From positions 40,154,652-40,218,651 of the forward strand of contig NC_083597.1 of assembly GCF_020882245.1 (NCBI RefSeq): 64,000 nt of DNA. The letters are read 5' to 3'. Each line of letters begins with the position of its first letter. The stretch's first letter is position 1. This DNA is from Rhopalosiphum padi. Taxonomy: Eukaryota; Arthropoda; Insecta; Hemiptera; Aphididae. This document shows positions 23,082-35,857 of the stretch, one piece after another. The position numbers were made by a program, and so were the translations under genes. The notes beneath the pieces were generated by a model. It saw only the letters and a program-made list of their open reading frames with translations. It had not been told where the DNA came from and did no database searches.

Positions 23082-23245
23082 CAGTGGTGAAGCCAGGGGG
23101 AGGCAGGCATGCAGTTCCCTCAAAATATCAAGAAAATTTAAAAATTATTTTAATTTTTAATGGTCTATGAATATCGCTACAAAAATCTTAAATTGTACTT
23201 TACAAAAATTGATCAGCCCTTCTAAAATTCAAACCGTGTGTAAAT
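23082..23245. mobile_element. hAT-like element relic (left end)
   Basis: Starts CAGTGGTGAAGCCAGGGGG, matching CAGTGGCGTAGCCAGG-type hAT ends. The right part (GATCAGCCCTTCTAAAATTC, AAACCGTGTG) resembles hAT right ends, but no intact terminal repeat or target duplication is visible. Confidence 0.4.
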
Positions 23246-26200
23246 AAATACTTAATGAGTAATGATATTATTGATTACAGCATTTACCTTTTCAAAAGGT
23301 ATTAAAAAACCATACAGTACGTCTGTATTCGTAGTCATATGAGTTATGAGTTTATGACTATCGAAATAGTACGTGAGTAGGTTTCTAAATAATTGTTATT
23401 ATACGTTTGAAAAACATTTAAAATGTTTTTAGTAGAGTAAAAACAATTATAAAAAATTTGCGTGAATTTACTTTTACCCGTAAAATTTACTGAGTTCACA
23501 TAGTCGCATTTCTAATTAGTATAATATGCTATTACAACTTTGTCATTGTCATATACGAGTATACCTAATACTTACATATAGGTATAAAGCGATTTGCTCG
23601 TATTATATAGTCGTATTAATTTTGTTGTATATATTTTTATCACAACGGAGAATGATTCGGAATTGTACCTCATACACATTAATAGTGTACCCAGTACTCA
23701 CCCACCTACCTAGTACCTACCTACGGTAACCACTAACTATAATATTGTAGTATTATAGTTGTAGTTGTAGCGTATTTCATATATTATTCATACACAACAC
23801 GAGTTCATGATCGTTCAAAACATTTGAAATTGTATATTATAATTTAAAATACATTGATAAATTGCATCACTGCAGTTTTGTTTTCAAAAACATTTTTATC
23901 TTTCTTAATTTTACATTTTTAAAATTGTATTTTTATTTTTAATATACGTTATGAGCATGCATTTATATTACAAAAATTAAATGTTTTATTGTACATTTTG
24001 AGTAATTGAAAACAATGAAAACTCAATAGTAGGCGGTAGACATTTATTAGTTCACAGATGAAATTATTAGCTTATCAAATTTATATTCATATAGTATATT
24101 AAATATTATCTTATAATACAAACAATTAAACTTTGATCATTTGATAAAAGAATTTTTTGAAAAAAAAATATAAAAATTTATTTTAAAACTAGATAGAAAT
24201 TGTAATTATAAATAGGTATACATTGTAACATATAACATTAAATTGATTTTTATTTTATTTTATTTAACTATTGTAGTATTGTGTATTGGTTTTTTATTAA
24301 TTCAATGTGTATTATAGTGTGTTATTAAATATTTTAATTATTAAATCAAAGGAAAATGTTATCGTCAAACGCCAATTTATAGTGTATATATAATAAATAA
24401 TTATATATTATTATTAATTAATAAGCAATATTATAAAATATAAATGATTAAATTACCTACACGTGTTACATTTTTTATAACGTAATATCATAACACGAGT
24501 CGTAATTTGTAGTGATTTACACGTACAAGTACACAAAATAGTTTAAATTGTATTTAATGTTAAATACATAATATTATGTAATCATGCCTATATATTGTAG
24601 TAAATTCTGAATTTTTAAGCTTTTTGGTTAAAAACCTTAATTATAAAATGTGTTGTCTTATAGAACAGTAAAAATACAAAATTTTAATATTAAGTACTTT
24701 GATATTCAATAGTTTACGTTAAGTATTATTTGATAATATACCATATTTTAAAATTAATGGTTGTGTAATAATTTGAAATTTTAAATATTTTTAAGGGATA
24801 ATAGCGGTATCATAACTATTTGTAATTGTAACTTATTTGTTTTGATTGCAATTTTATATGATCACATTATAGTATTAAACAGAACGTATATATTCTATAC
24901 ATAACACGATAATTAAGTATATAATATGTGTATATTTTGTATTATTATTTATTCGTATGTATAATATATAGTAATCAATAATCAATTCATATAGGTTAGC
25001 TGTTGGTTTACATTTATTTATTTTTGGTTTTAGTTATAAAAATTTAATTTGAAATTTTAAAAATAATAAAATTCGAAGAAAATGAATAAAACATAAATAG
25101 TAATTGGTAAGTAATTAGATTGTTCAGAAATACAAATAAATATCAACTTGATTTAATAAAATATGTTGAGTTAAGTGGGTTATAAATCATAATGAAAAAT
25201 AAATTTATCTAATATATGATATCAGTAACAATATTATTATATTTGTGCAAAATACGTTATATAATTGAATATTATATTATGGTAAAAATTTGGAAATGCG
25301 TGTATTCCACTGTATACGCATATAAATAACGTGTACAACTATATCTAACACTATATAATACATTATATATTTTGTTCTTATATTCAAATTACGCCCTGAG
25401 TAAATTTTATCGTAGATAATATTTCCCGTATTTAAAGGTAATATAGACTAGATATCTATTTTATTTTGAAATAATAAAAGTCATTCTAGTCCTTGGATAT
25501 TTATACAGTCATTTAAAACTGTTGCATTCACAAATGTTGGTTTATTGAACAAATTATTTGATGTTTTGTGATGACCTCGTATAACAATTTAATAAAATAA
25601 CTACGGATTCAAGTCGTGTCTAACGAAATATAGGTAACCTTTGAGGTATAACGGGTTACTGTACAACTCCGTATGATGTTCAAGTATAAACACATAGTAA
25701 AAACTAATAAATACATAATATACTATATAATTTGAAATCTTTAATTTCTCGCATTGGTAAATACCGATATCATAGGATTAATATCTAATGGAAAAATATA
25801 ATGATTTAATAATTAAGTGGATAATGTACATACAATGGATTATCGTTGAAAAATATTATTATTTATTACTATGTATAGTATGGGCAGCACCTATAGACAT
25901 TAATACATAAACTTTAAATCTAAAAACTCATGTTATTTTTTTAAATTACCTAAAATTAATACAAATCATTACGTTATATCTAAGTTCGAATCCATTAAAA
26001 ATATATTTGTTGGTTTTAAAATTAACGTTGAGTGTAATTCGATTATATCGAATCGTACATGTATCATAATATTATTATAATTTATATTGTATTATGCCGT
26101 ATTATTATTTTACCCAATTGATTGTACAAATTATTATTGCATCGTTTCTGAAAATTCGGAGAGGCGTTTATGTCAATATCAATAAAAAAATATCGACCGC

Positions 26201-27720
26201 TTTTTACATAGAAAGCTGAAATACAAGCGACTTGCATTGGACGTATTCTTAGAACACGCGTAGTATAAATAGACTAGGAGGAATTTTTTTCGCACATGGT
26301 TTGCATTCGAACATCGAAAGTTCAAAATATTGTACCCACTAAACCCGATACCGGAATATCGAGAGAAATTACCCACACCTTACGGTTAGTGGCATACCTA
26401 TACACATATAGCTTTCAATATGGGTTCAGAGTTACGAAATCAGGTTATTATTATGTTATTTATTTATATAAATATATAGCCATATATAGATACGGTCAGT
26501 CGATTCACATTTGGATGTTTTATTTATAACACTAATTATCAGCAATTATCGTGGTAAATGGTAATAATATATTCAATAGTAAGAACGCGATCTGTGGGCT
26601 GCGTCGCTGCGACGGTTGAGCAATAGGACGATTTGCCGAAATAGAACGTTTCGTCGTGTCGATATTATTTAACTTCCCTCCCCCAAATTAAAATTATGAA
26701 ATGTAGATGAGCCATAAACACATAAGGTACGCATAAAACACAAAAGCGACTAAAATCGATTTTATTAAAATCATTTATGTACTAACCACGATAATAAAAT
26801 ACATTAAATACCTATATTGGTAATAATAATAATTGCGATACGGTACGAACGGCAAACGGCCTCTCTTTCTAACTTTATCGACCACGTTTACTGCTATTGC
26901 AATTTGCAGCTTGTATTGCGGTATTGCGCGTCTGTTGTACTTGTAAATGATTACACGATTAATTGTAAGTGTAACGACTGAAATAAACGGTCGTCGGCGA
27001 ATAAATTGTAAAATTTTAACGTAACGAGTTAGGCACATAAAGAAAAGTTGGGTATCCGATCCCTATTTTCGAGTAGGTACCGTTTTTGTATGTCAATTAA
27101 ATTTCAAAATTGTTTTATAAATACTACAATATTATAATATTATATATTGAGGTATATTGTAATCATTTATTGATGATAAATTACAATATTGTAAAGTGTT
27201 AACTATCAAATACTCTGTAGTCTGTTAAGTTTATCTTAATGACTTAATACAATATTGTTGTTTTACTAGCATGTCGATGTTATAGTATGTTATTATTACG
27301 CATGTTTACCACTAACACCATTTTAATAAAATGAAATTGATACAATGATACACACCAACACACCTAATATAATTGTGATGATAATTGAGGACTGAGGAGA
27401 TATACGAGTATAGTTGTTACTTGCTAGTGGCTCAGAAAAAAACTAATGTAGACATGGGTGTTGTTTTTTTTTAAAAAAATACTCGCGTTACTTTTGAAAC
27501 GCGAACAAATTAAATTGCGTTGCTGTTTTTTTTTTCTATTATTAATCTGTGATCCCTTAATTGTACTGTGCTATATACTGTTGTAAGGACATTATATAAT
27601 AATAATATTGTCTAAAATACCTATAGTATAATAATTGTACACTCGCCACTCGTACAAAATATTACACATTTCATCATCAATTATTATCGTTTCTATCTAT
27701 ATTATAATATTATTTTCTAT

Positions 27721-28210
27721 AGTCGCCCGGGCGGCCAACGCAGCGATCGTTTCTCCGCGTCGCGCGCACGGCGGCGGCACACCTGACCAACACGTAATCG
27801 CCGCGCGTACCACGTGTTACCACGGCGCGGTGTCGTCGCGACGGTGTTGCCGCGTTCGAATGATATAAAATTATCAGTCGTCGTGGAAAAAAAAATTTAA
27901 ACGGCAACAAAACACAGCGTACCTATATAATATTATAATAATTATTATTGTTATCGAAACGTCGAATAGCTTATTGTTATGCTACCGAAATCATCATTAC
28001 TATTAATATTAATAATGTAGCTAGTTTTGGCGTTGTTCGTCGTGGTTATTATTCCGAGCCTGTCGTCCAGTCCCGCGCTCCCTACGCCGCCGACGCCACC
28101 GCCAAGCCGGCGTCTACGTAGCGCGTAAGCGCCGGCAGGCAGACGGACCGGCCGGCCGGCAACCCGAAACTACGCAGCAGCGATTGCGCACGCACCGGTG
28201 CCCCCCCACC
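27721..28210. promoter_or_regulatory. two GC-rich CpG-dense islands
   Basis: Blocks at 27721-27870 and 28030-28210 are rich in CpG and stand out sharply from the AT-rich surroundings. The first contains a CACGTG E-box and is preceded by an acceptor-like TTTTCTATAG. Open frames on both strands have Arg/Ala-rich translations caused by GC content. They could be promoters or non-coding first exons of a gene whose body is not recognised. Confidence 0.3.
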
Positions 28211-28763
28211 ACCACGCTCACACATTAGACAGAAAACCGAAAAAAAAAAAACAACACACGTACAGAGCATATATCGTACACGATGCGTATTATATAACAA
28301 CAATCAAAGTGTGTGTATTCTGTTCAATAATGTGGTGTGCACAGATCAGTAATTTTGGGGCCTCGGCTTGTGGTGTCCACGATCAGGGGGAGGGGAGAGT
28401 GTTATTTTCTCTACGACGGAAAATGTAAACACAATAATAATAATAATAATAATCAAATATCACCGTCCTTCCAGACGGTAATATTTTCACATGCAATTAT
28501 AATATGCATAATATATAATACTATAATTTTCATATAGGGATGTACTGTGAACACTTTAAAAATTGTATTCATGCTCTTAACTTATAAGCACGTAATATCG
28601 CCACGTTTTTATTATTCTTCTATCGATATACTATAATATATACGTTTCCTACTCCAAGCGATTATTTACGAATTGAAGAAGTTACTTGCACAAAACAAAT
28701 TATTATATTATATTATTGTTATTTATTCTATGTTACTAGTATTTATTTTCATTTCCATGATGT

Positions 28764-29044
28764 CGTAGGCCGTAGCTAAATTACGGATCGGTGGCATAAG
28801 ATTTTGCTCCGAGTGAAGGGCCCCTCAAGTGGCGCTGAAAAGTTGTTATACGCAGGGGAAGATTGATCGGTTCTTTCATACGCTTGGTATGTTGATTCTG
28901 TTGGTATATAACATTTTAGACTTTCAGTAACCTTTAAACAAATTATAATTTTTATATAAATATGTATTTTGTTATATAAATCTGAAGTATTTTTATACTT
29001 TCCTTAGACAGAAGCCCCTTCAGCCACCCCTAGATACTCCACTG
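28764..29044. mobile_element. inverted-repeat element relic, probably hAT
   Basis: The right end, read in reverse, is CAGTGGAGTATCTAGGGGTG, with GGCTGAAGGGG following. The left side has GTAGCTAAATTACGGATCGGTGGC and GTGAAGGGGC-like words in matching order. Target duplication not found; the left boundary is approximate. Confidence 0.4.
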
Positions 29045-30248
29045 TCCACTGATGCAGATGACGAGGAAGTTATATCGACTTCGTATTTTTGTTAACCGGG
29101 TGTACTACGCCGCAGTCAGTGTTTATAAAAAACTTTTTTGTTTTTGTGTAATTTCATAGTAGTTAGAAACAACCTTGAATTATTTAGCTTTAGTTAAAAT
29201 GTGTTTTATTGTTTAATCCTTATAGCAATTTAAATGGTACCTAATTATTTTATTTGATATTTATTTTTTTGTATATTCTCATTTGAGTTCTTAATATAAG
29301 AAAAGGTTTTAGATTTTTGGGTTTGTCGTTTTAGTTTAGATCATTTTAGTGTGTTTACTTAAAATAAATAAAGTTGTGTAAATATATCATAGTATAATAT
29401 GTAAAATCGTAAAAAAGTAATAGGTATCATGATAAAATATTTTATTTATCGGTAATCATTATTTTATAAAGATATATAATAACATTTCCAAGATTAAAAT
29501 TTCTCACTTATTCTCGTCTGTTATTCATTTTTGAATTTTACTTACAGCATTGCACATTATACATTTTAAGTGTAAATTATTGTATTTGTTTTAATATTAC
29601 TATGGCTTTTGAATTTTTTATTTTTTGTCGTGGCCTAATGCCTATTAGGGTTATTACCTTTGGTTTATTAGGGTTTATCTTGCCAACCTATTAACTATGC
29701 AAGATGCAACCGACCCACACCGTGCAGGGCATTTTATTTTGTCGAAAATCCGTCATAATATAATTTTAACAACGTGCTTATTTAAGTGCGTACAATAATG
29801 TTAGGTTAGGTAAATCTAATATTTTACATTATAGAAATATAGACTATAGACTATATAGTCATCGTGACGATATTATTATTAATCATTTAAAAGCATTTAT
29901 TCGAAATTGTTATAGTTCATTATTCCAAAATACTTAACCAAACGCATGGCATACCGTGTTTGAGGATTTTCAAAATTCCGTATTTATTTCGATGTCGATG
30001 CGGAAATAAAATCGACACAATGAATTGAATTAATGAAATCGGGAAAAAACACGTTGAGTAGGTCTAGGGTTTTGTCGTCAGTGGGATGCGTGTATACAAC
30101 CCTCGGGTTTTAGCCGTTTTAGGGTAGTAGGGAGTAGGGACTAGGGTCACTTTGTTTAGATGGACTCGCAGCGGTACCGCCGTCGCGCAGTGAATACGGC
30201 ATCGGCGCATGCCGATTGCCGCGCGCCGTGCGGAACGTTTTTGTAAGC

Positions 30249-30263
30249 CTTCTAGAACATTCG
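30249..30263. promoter_or_regulatory. perfect three-unit heat-shock element
   Basis: cTTCtaGAAcaTTCg matches the alternating nTTCnnGAAnnTTCn consensus exactly. It sits beside a GC-rich patch (30160-30240). No heat-shock gene is recognised nearby, so a functional role is unproven. Confidence 0.35.
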
Positions 30264-33200
30264 TATATTATCGGCCAGGGGTCGTCAACATTTTTCGTCC
30301 TCACAGTTCAAGACGTGTAGTATTGCATTGGTATTTATAAATACATTTCTCGTTGCGAAAAATCGCACATATTTTTTTAACTCTGACGTGTAGTGCACAG
30401 TGTGCACGATACTTGCTGAACGATATCGATGTATACAGTTTGACAAATCTAGTACTAAATTTCTGAAGGTCAGTCGTGAGCTGGATGAGGCTCCCCCTGG
30501 CCCCTATGGTGTATTAAACTATTAAAAATATTAACATACACCATTGGTATATAATATTTTTTTTACGAAATATTTACACTAAACACGAGGGTACTTAATT
30601 TTACTATTGCTATAGAAATATAATTTAATGCTTATATACCTACTACTATAATATTTTAATAAAATTCAATATAATAAATAAGCTGGGAACAAATAAATAA
30701 TATTGTATTTGGGCAAAGAGAATATCGCTATACCACAAACCCACAGTTAAGGAGAACATTGTATCCGTATGTAGTGTACTAGTGTCTGTAAAAATATAAA
30801 ACATCATAATATATTACATTTTACATTCAGAATAATCCATTCACTTTATTATTTTTAATATTACAATGACATGTTGTAGTATATCATTTATCAGTACCTA
30901 TTATCATAAAGCCAAGAATATTATATTATAGTGCTTCACATAAGGTTTTTTGATATTCTAATTTTAATGTAAATTATGAGCATTTAAAAATTGGAAATTT
31001 TTTGTTTGTAAGGCAATACGTGTCAGTATCAACGATAGGTTACTGTGCGATACTGCGATAGATATTACGATACCCACACATTGGGCACATGTGTTATTGT
31101 GATACGCTTTTGTTTTCATTGCAGGTCTGATGAGTAGGTTGTATCCGTGTCAGATGACTCAGGTCGTGTATCAAATATTTATTACTGTCTCTTGTTAATA
31201 TTTAATTACTGTTAACGGCGCGAAAAATATTTTTACGATAATTTTTTTAGATAATTAATAATTTTACATCGATATAATATTGCGTCGTTGTTGAACCAAA
31301 CGTTATTTATCGCGCTTGGTCGGCGAAAATGTGGAATGATGAAGATGGACTAATAATTAATATTTTAGCAAAATAATATCATACAAAACAATTTAGTGTC
31401 GATAATTTATATTGTGGGTATTGATTAGAAGAATTTTTATAAATTTAAAATTAATGTTTTTGAGACTAAAAACCATATTCAAAAGTAATTTGTTTCAGAA
31501 TAATAATAATAATACATTTTTTTGTAGATAAATTGACAGATTTATAAAAAATAAACAACAAAAAAGTCATGGAATTAGCTTTGCTGTATAATAGGTTCTT
31601 GAACATATTTTGTCATTTAATATAGGTCACAGTAGCAAATGTAATAAATATGAATTAAATGAAAATAATAATTGTATGCAAAAAATAATTATGATCGAGG
31701 ATATTTTATATTATATTTATTTGACTTATTTGACTTATTAGTAATGATTTAAATTTTCAACTGTAAAATAATTTTTCAATTTGCCAATGTTATAATGAGC
31801 AGTGGAAAAATCAATGCATTACAATGGGTTCAAGTTTAATGTTTTTCCAAAAAATGTATTTGTTTAAGATAATTTTTTTTTTTAAACCAGCTGAAAAATT
31901 ATCCACATATCAGTCATTTAAATTAATGATTGACAACGTATGTCAGCAAAATTAATAGGTTCAACCGTTTTTGAATCATTAAAAATCACGTGTTTCGATA
32001 ATTCATAGGATAAACTGTATAATTTTTAATTAATAATAATTAATTATTAAATTAATTATAATTATACATTCTTATAGAAATTAAAACGATAATTTATTTT
32101 AAAATTAAAAATTAGAAAATTGAATTTCCATGGTTCATAAATATGATAATAATTCATTTTAATCTGTAAAAATAGAATTAAATATTTTTTAAATAGATTT
32201 TTTTAGATTATAAAGTATTGGCTTCATGATGGTGATATGTTTTACATTAAACCTTAAGGGTGGTTTCTGTTAGAAAATTTGATACTTAAGTTGATATTAA
32301 GTTGTAACTTAAAAAATATAAGGAAACGGAAATATTTATGAAACAACAGTTTATAGCAAAATCAATTTTTTTAAATTGTTTGCAATTTAAAAAAGGAATA
32401 TTTGTAGATACTTGAACATTTCTAAATATTTTTATTAGCATTTTTTATTCATGATATACCTATTGAAAAAATACACCTGTATAGACACTTACAATAATGT
32501 ATCAGTAAAGAATATTTTGGCTGTTGTTGAGTTATTTAGCATTATAGACATTTTTTAATTTATATAACTCATTTTCTTGATCAAAATGCTTGATAATTTA
32601 ATACGTTGCAGATTGTAACTTGTAAAAATACTTATAAGCTACAGTAGTTAAAAAATACCATATTATATTTTTTGTATGTGTTAGAAGTTCAAATGTTTAT
32701 GTAATTGGTTATTCAAACATAAACTCAAACGATTTTGGTTATTTTGTTGAAGTTTAAAAAATATTAATCACAAAATCTTGAAACACTTCGATATAACTTA
32801 AATTATATTTTTTTTATTATATACCCATTACCTACACAATGTAATTTTAAAAATATTTTTATGTTTATATAAAAATAGATTTTACTGATTTACAATTATT
32901 ATAAATATGTATTAAATGCGATATTTAATACTTATAATTTTAATTCAAAGTAATTTTCAACAATGAAAAATTTAAAAAACCTACTAGATATAATTGAACC
33001 CACGAATAAATAAAGGTCACCATTGAATTTATTGTTTCTTCTATATTAAAGATATTTTATATCAGAAAACAATTAAAAACAACAATGTCTAATAAAGCCC
33101 GTTAAAACCATAAATAATTTAAAATGTACAAAAATTGAGTATGTAATAGTAGCTTCCTTATTGTTCCTATCCAGCTTTTCAATTTCGAAAAATTATAAAA

Positions 33201-35497
33201 CATGGTTTTATGTTTATTTAATTAAATTTTTGTGACAAATAAATAATATGTTGGATTTTTTTGTAAGATTCTATGGTAATTTACTAATTAATATAAAATT
33301 GTCCTTATGTTTTAACTAATAACAAACAGATACAGATAGTGATTTTTTTTAATCAATAAAAGATAAAGATTATATACTCACGTAACAAATGGTATCTAAT
33401 ATCTATTGTAAATCCATTATATTTAAGTTAATCCTGCAACTAACTTAATACGTTGTATATTGTATTGCAAATATGTATTTTTGCTCTAAGTATCTGGTAT
33501 ATAGGTACCTATTATACTCGAAGGTACAAATTAAATAAAAATTAAGTATTATTAGTTATAATAAACTATAACAATAAGTTGATAATATTTTCTTGTTAAA
33601 TTGACAAATAGGTCAAACATTTTATTCTAAATCAACTTTAATCATCTTTTACACATTAATTAAATTTTAAATACGAGTATAAGGTTTTATAGTATTTTTT
33701 ATAAATTGGTAATTTTTAATTTTTGACTGATTTAATTAATTATTAATACGTAATATTTTGATATAAGCTTAATATTAGCCAAGTAATTACAATAGTTATA
33801 CAGATTACAGACTTGCTGTATGTCTGTACGCTGTATGTAAGTTAGTTTAAAAGTTACCTGTTATGTAATCAAGAAAATGTCAATATAGTCAATAAAAATA
33901 CACAGTACATATGTGCATAAAACAATAATGTTTTGAAGGTTATAGCCTATATTTACTTTTAAAAGTATTAGAAAATGATTATAGTAAACAGAACACGTGT
34001 AAAATCTTCATGGATTAAATTAAGTTTTGAAATAATTAATTGGGAATACATATTGTACGAACACAGTGCGATTGATTAATATTTAATATTATTGATTAAA
34101 TTATTTAATTGTTTTATAAATATAAATGTTTGTAATATGTATGTTTCAATATTATTTGTAGAAATGTATAGTGGTTAAAAGATACTTATTAGTAATGAAA
34201 ATTATTACTTAAGAAAAAAATAACAGTTAACCTTTATAAATTGTCCTAATTTTAAGTAGGTATATATAATAAATAATTTGAACTGTATCTACTGTTAACA
34301 TTTAACATAATATAACTACCAAGTTGTTTTATGCATTTTTGCAATAAAATATTATTAAATTGTGTGAACTATTTTATGAACAACTATAAAGTTGTAACCT
34401 AACCTAATTAGTTTTTAGTTATTTTATCGACACTAGAGATAAATATTAATTGTTATAACTGTTTCTATTGACTTTTTTAATTCGACCCTTGATTAATAAA
34501 CATAATAATATTTGATTTTTTTTATAGTTGCCACGGTTAAATAATATATATCTGTCGTCTAGGTTGCAATACTTATCATGCAAATTGGTTGTTATTACTA
34601 TCCGGTTCAATTTCCGGGTACAATAATAAAAATTGTTGAAAATAATGGCTCAATTACTATATACCTTTTTGAAAAAAAGGTTAAGTGTGGCCCAATTCCT
34701 AGGCGCCCGTTTTGATATGTGTTTATTGATAAATATTATTTTTAAAGGTATCATTAAGTATTAGTCGTGAGGTTTAGGTATAGCGTTCAAGTTGATACTT
34801 ACGAGTTTATTTATGTGTCAAGTTGATCGTTAGCTTATAACATAAAGTTAAAATATTGTAATCGTTTATAATTAAATTTATCAAGCTTTTAAACGTACTA
34901 TTTTCAATAGACCTGCTGCAATAGTTGACTCATTCGCTGTGCAATTGTATTTGAATTATTATAACACATTTTAACGAAATTTACGTAAGTTTAATATATT
35001 TTATCCTGTTTTAAACATACGTATATTAGTATTAACTTCAATACATTTATTTGATATTTGATTTGTAGTATTAGTATATTTTTATATTTTTAATCATTTA
35101 GACAAAATCACACAAAATGTTTTTTTTTTTACTAATAACATTTATACTTACTTTTGTTATTTCAACGTACTGATAAACAATTAAGTAAGTTTAGTTGAAA
35201 TATTTAGAAGAGCTCATAATATGGATGTATTGTATTTGTATTGGAAGTAATATTATATAGTGAATTTAGGTATTTTAAAATAAGTATTCAAATTTAAGTT
35301 GAGTTTTTACTGTTTTTAGACGCCAGGTATATTAATTTCAAAATTATTGAATACAGGAAAAAATCATCAAATTTTAATTTTGACATTTTAAAAAATGTAT
35401 TAGTTTTTTGTAATAAACTAATTTTTTTAAGCGGAATTTTCATGTTTTATTATTTTTTCTGTTATTGGTATGTCGTTTCTGAAATGATGATTTATAA

Positions 35498-35857
35498 CAA
35501 TGGTTTCCAACCTTTTTCATTCTACGCCCCCTTGTAAATTTACTAAAATTTCATTACTCCCTCTTTAATTAAAGTTTAGGAGTAATTTTTTTTTGTGAAC
35601 GTTACAAATAAATCATACAAAATAACTATATATTATACAATATATAACTATTTACTTTTATTATTTCCACCATTTTAAAAATGTATTATAAATAAACTTA
35701 CGAAGTAAGTTATAAGTAAGTATAAGAAAACAATATTGATATAAAACATTGTAAAATAACATAATTATTTTTGTAATTCCATCATCACTATATTTCTGCC
35801 CGAGCAAACTCTAAATTTCCCCCTGGGGGGAATTCCTCCCCCAGTTTGGAACCGCTG
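35498..35857. mobile_element. hAT MITE (360 bp)
   Basis: The left end CAATGGTTTCCAACCTT and the inverse of the right end, CAGCGGTTCCAAACTGG, are imperfect inverted repeats of the common CAGCGGTTCCCAACC type. A perfect 8-bp target duplication, atttataa, flanks it (35490-35497 and 35858-35865). The right subterminal part is C/G-rich. No coding capacity. Confidence 0.9.

Larger units (their letters stand above)
21986..35497. other. gene-poor DNA with GC islands and hAT relics
   Basis: No recognisable gene. Short frames (22456-22656, 23526-23729, 26179-26529, 26775-27038) have no motif. The stretch holds a hAT-end relic near 23.1 kb, GC-rich islands at 27.72-27.87 and 28.03-28.21 kb, an AAT repeat at 28435-28453, an inverted-repeat relic at 28.76-29.04 kb and a GC patch with a heat-shock element at 30.1-30.3 kb. 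A single hAT-like left end, CAGGGGTCGTCAACATTTTT, begins at 30276. From 30.6 to 35.5 kb I see only AT-rich sequence, apart from a weak exon candidate at 31.1 kb. Confidence 0.45.

Noticed and set aside
25980..25995. GTTCGAATCC, resembling a tRNA B box
   Set aside because: No A box, cloverleaf or acceptor-stem pairing around it.
26775..27038. Minus-strand 87-codon frame
   Set aside because: No motif; basic and Tyr/Ile-rich composition as expected by chance.
34389..34402. CCTAACCTAA, resembling insect telomere repeat (TTAGG)
   Set aside because: Only two units, also seen as GGTTAGG near 29803; too short to be a telomeric array.
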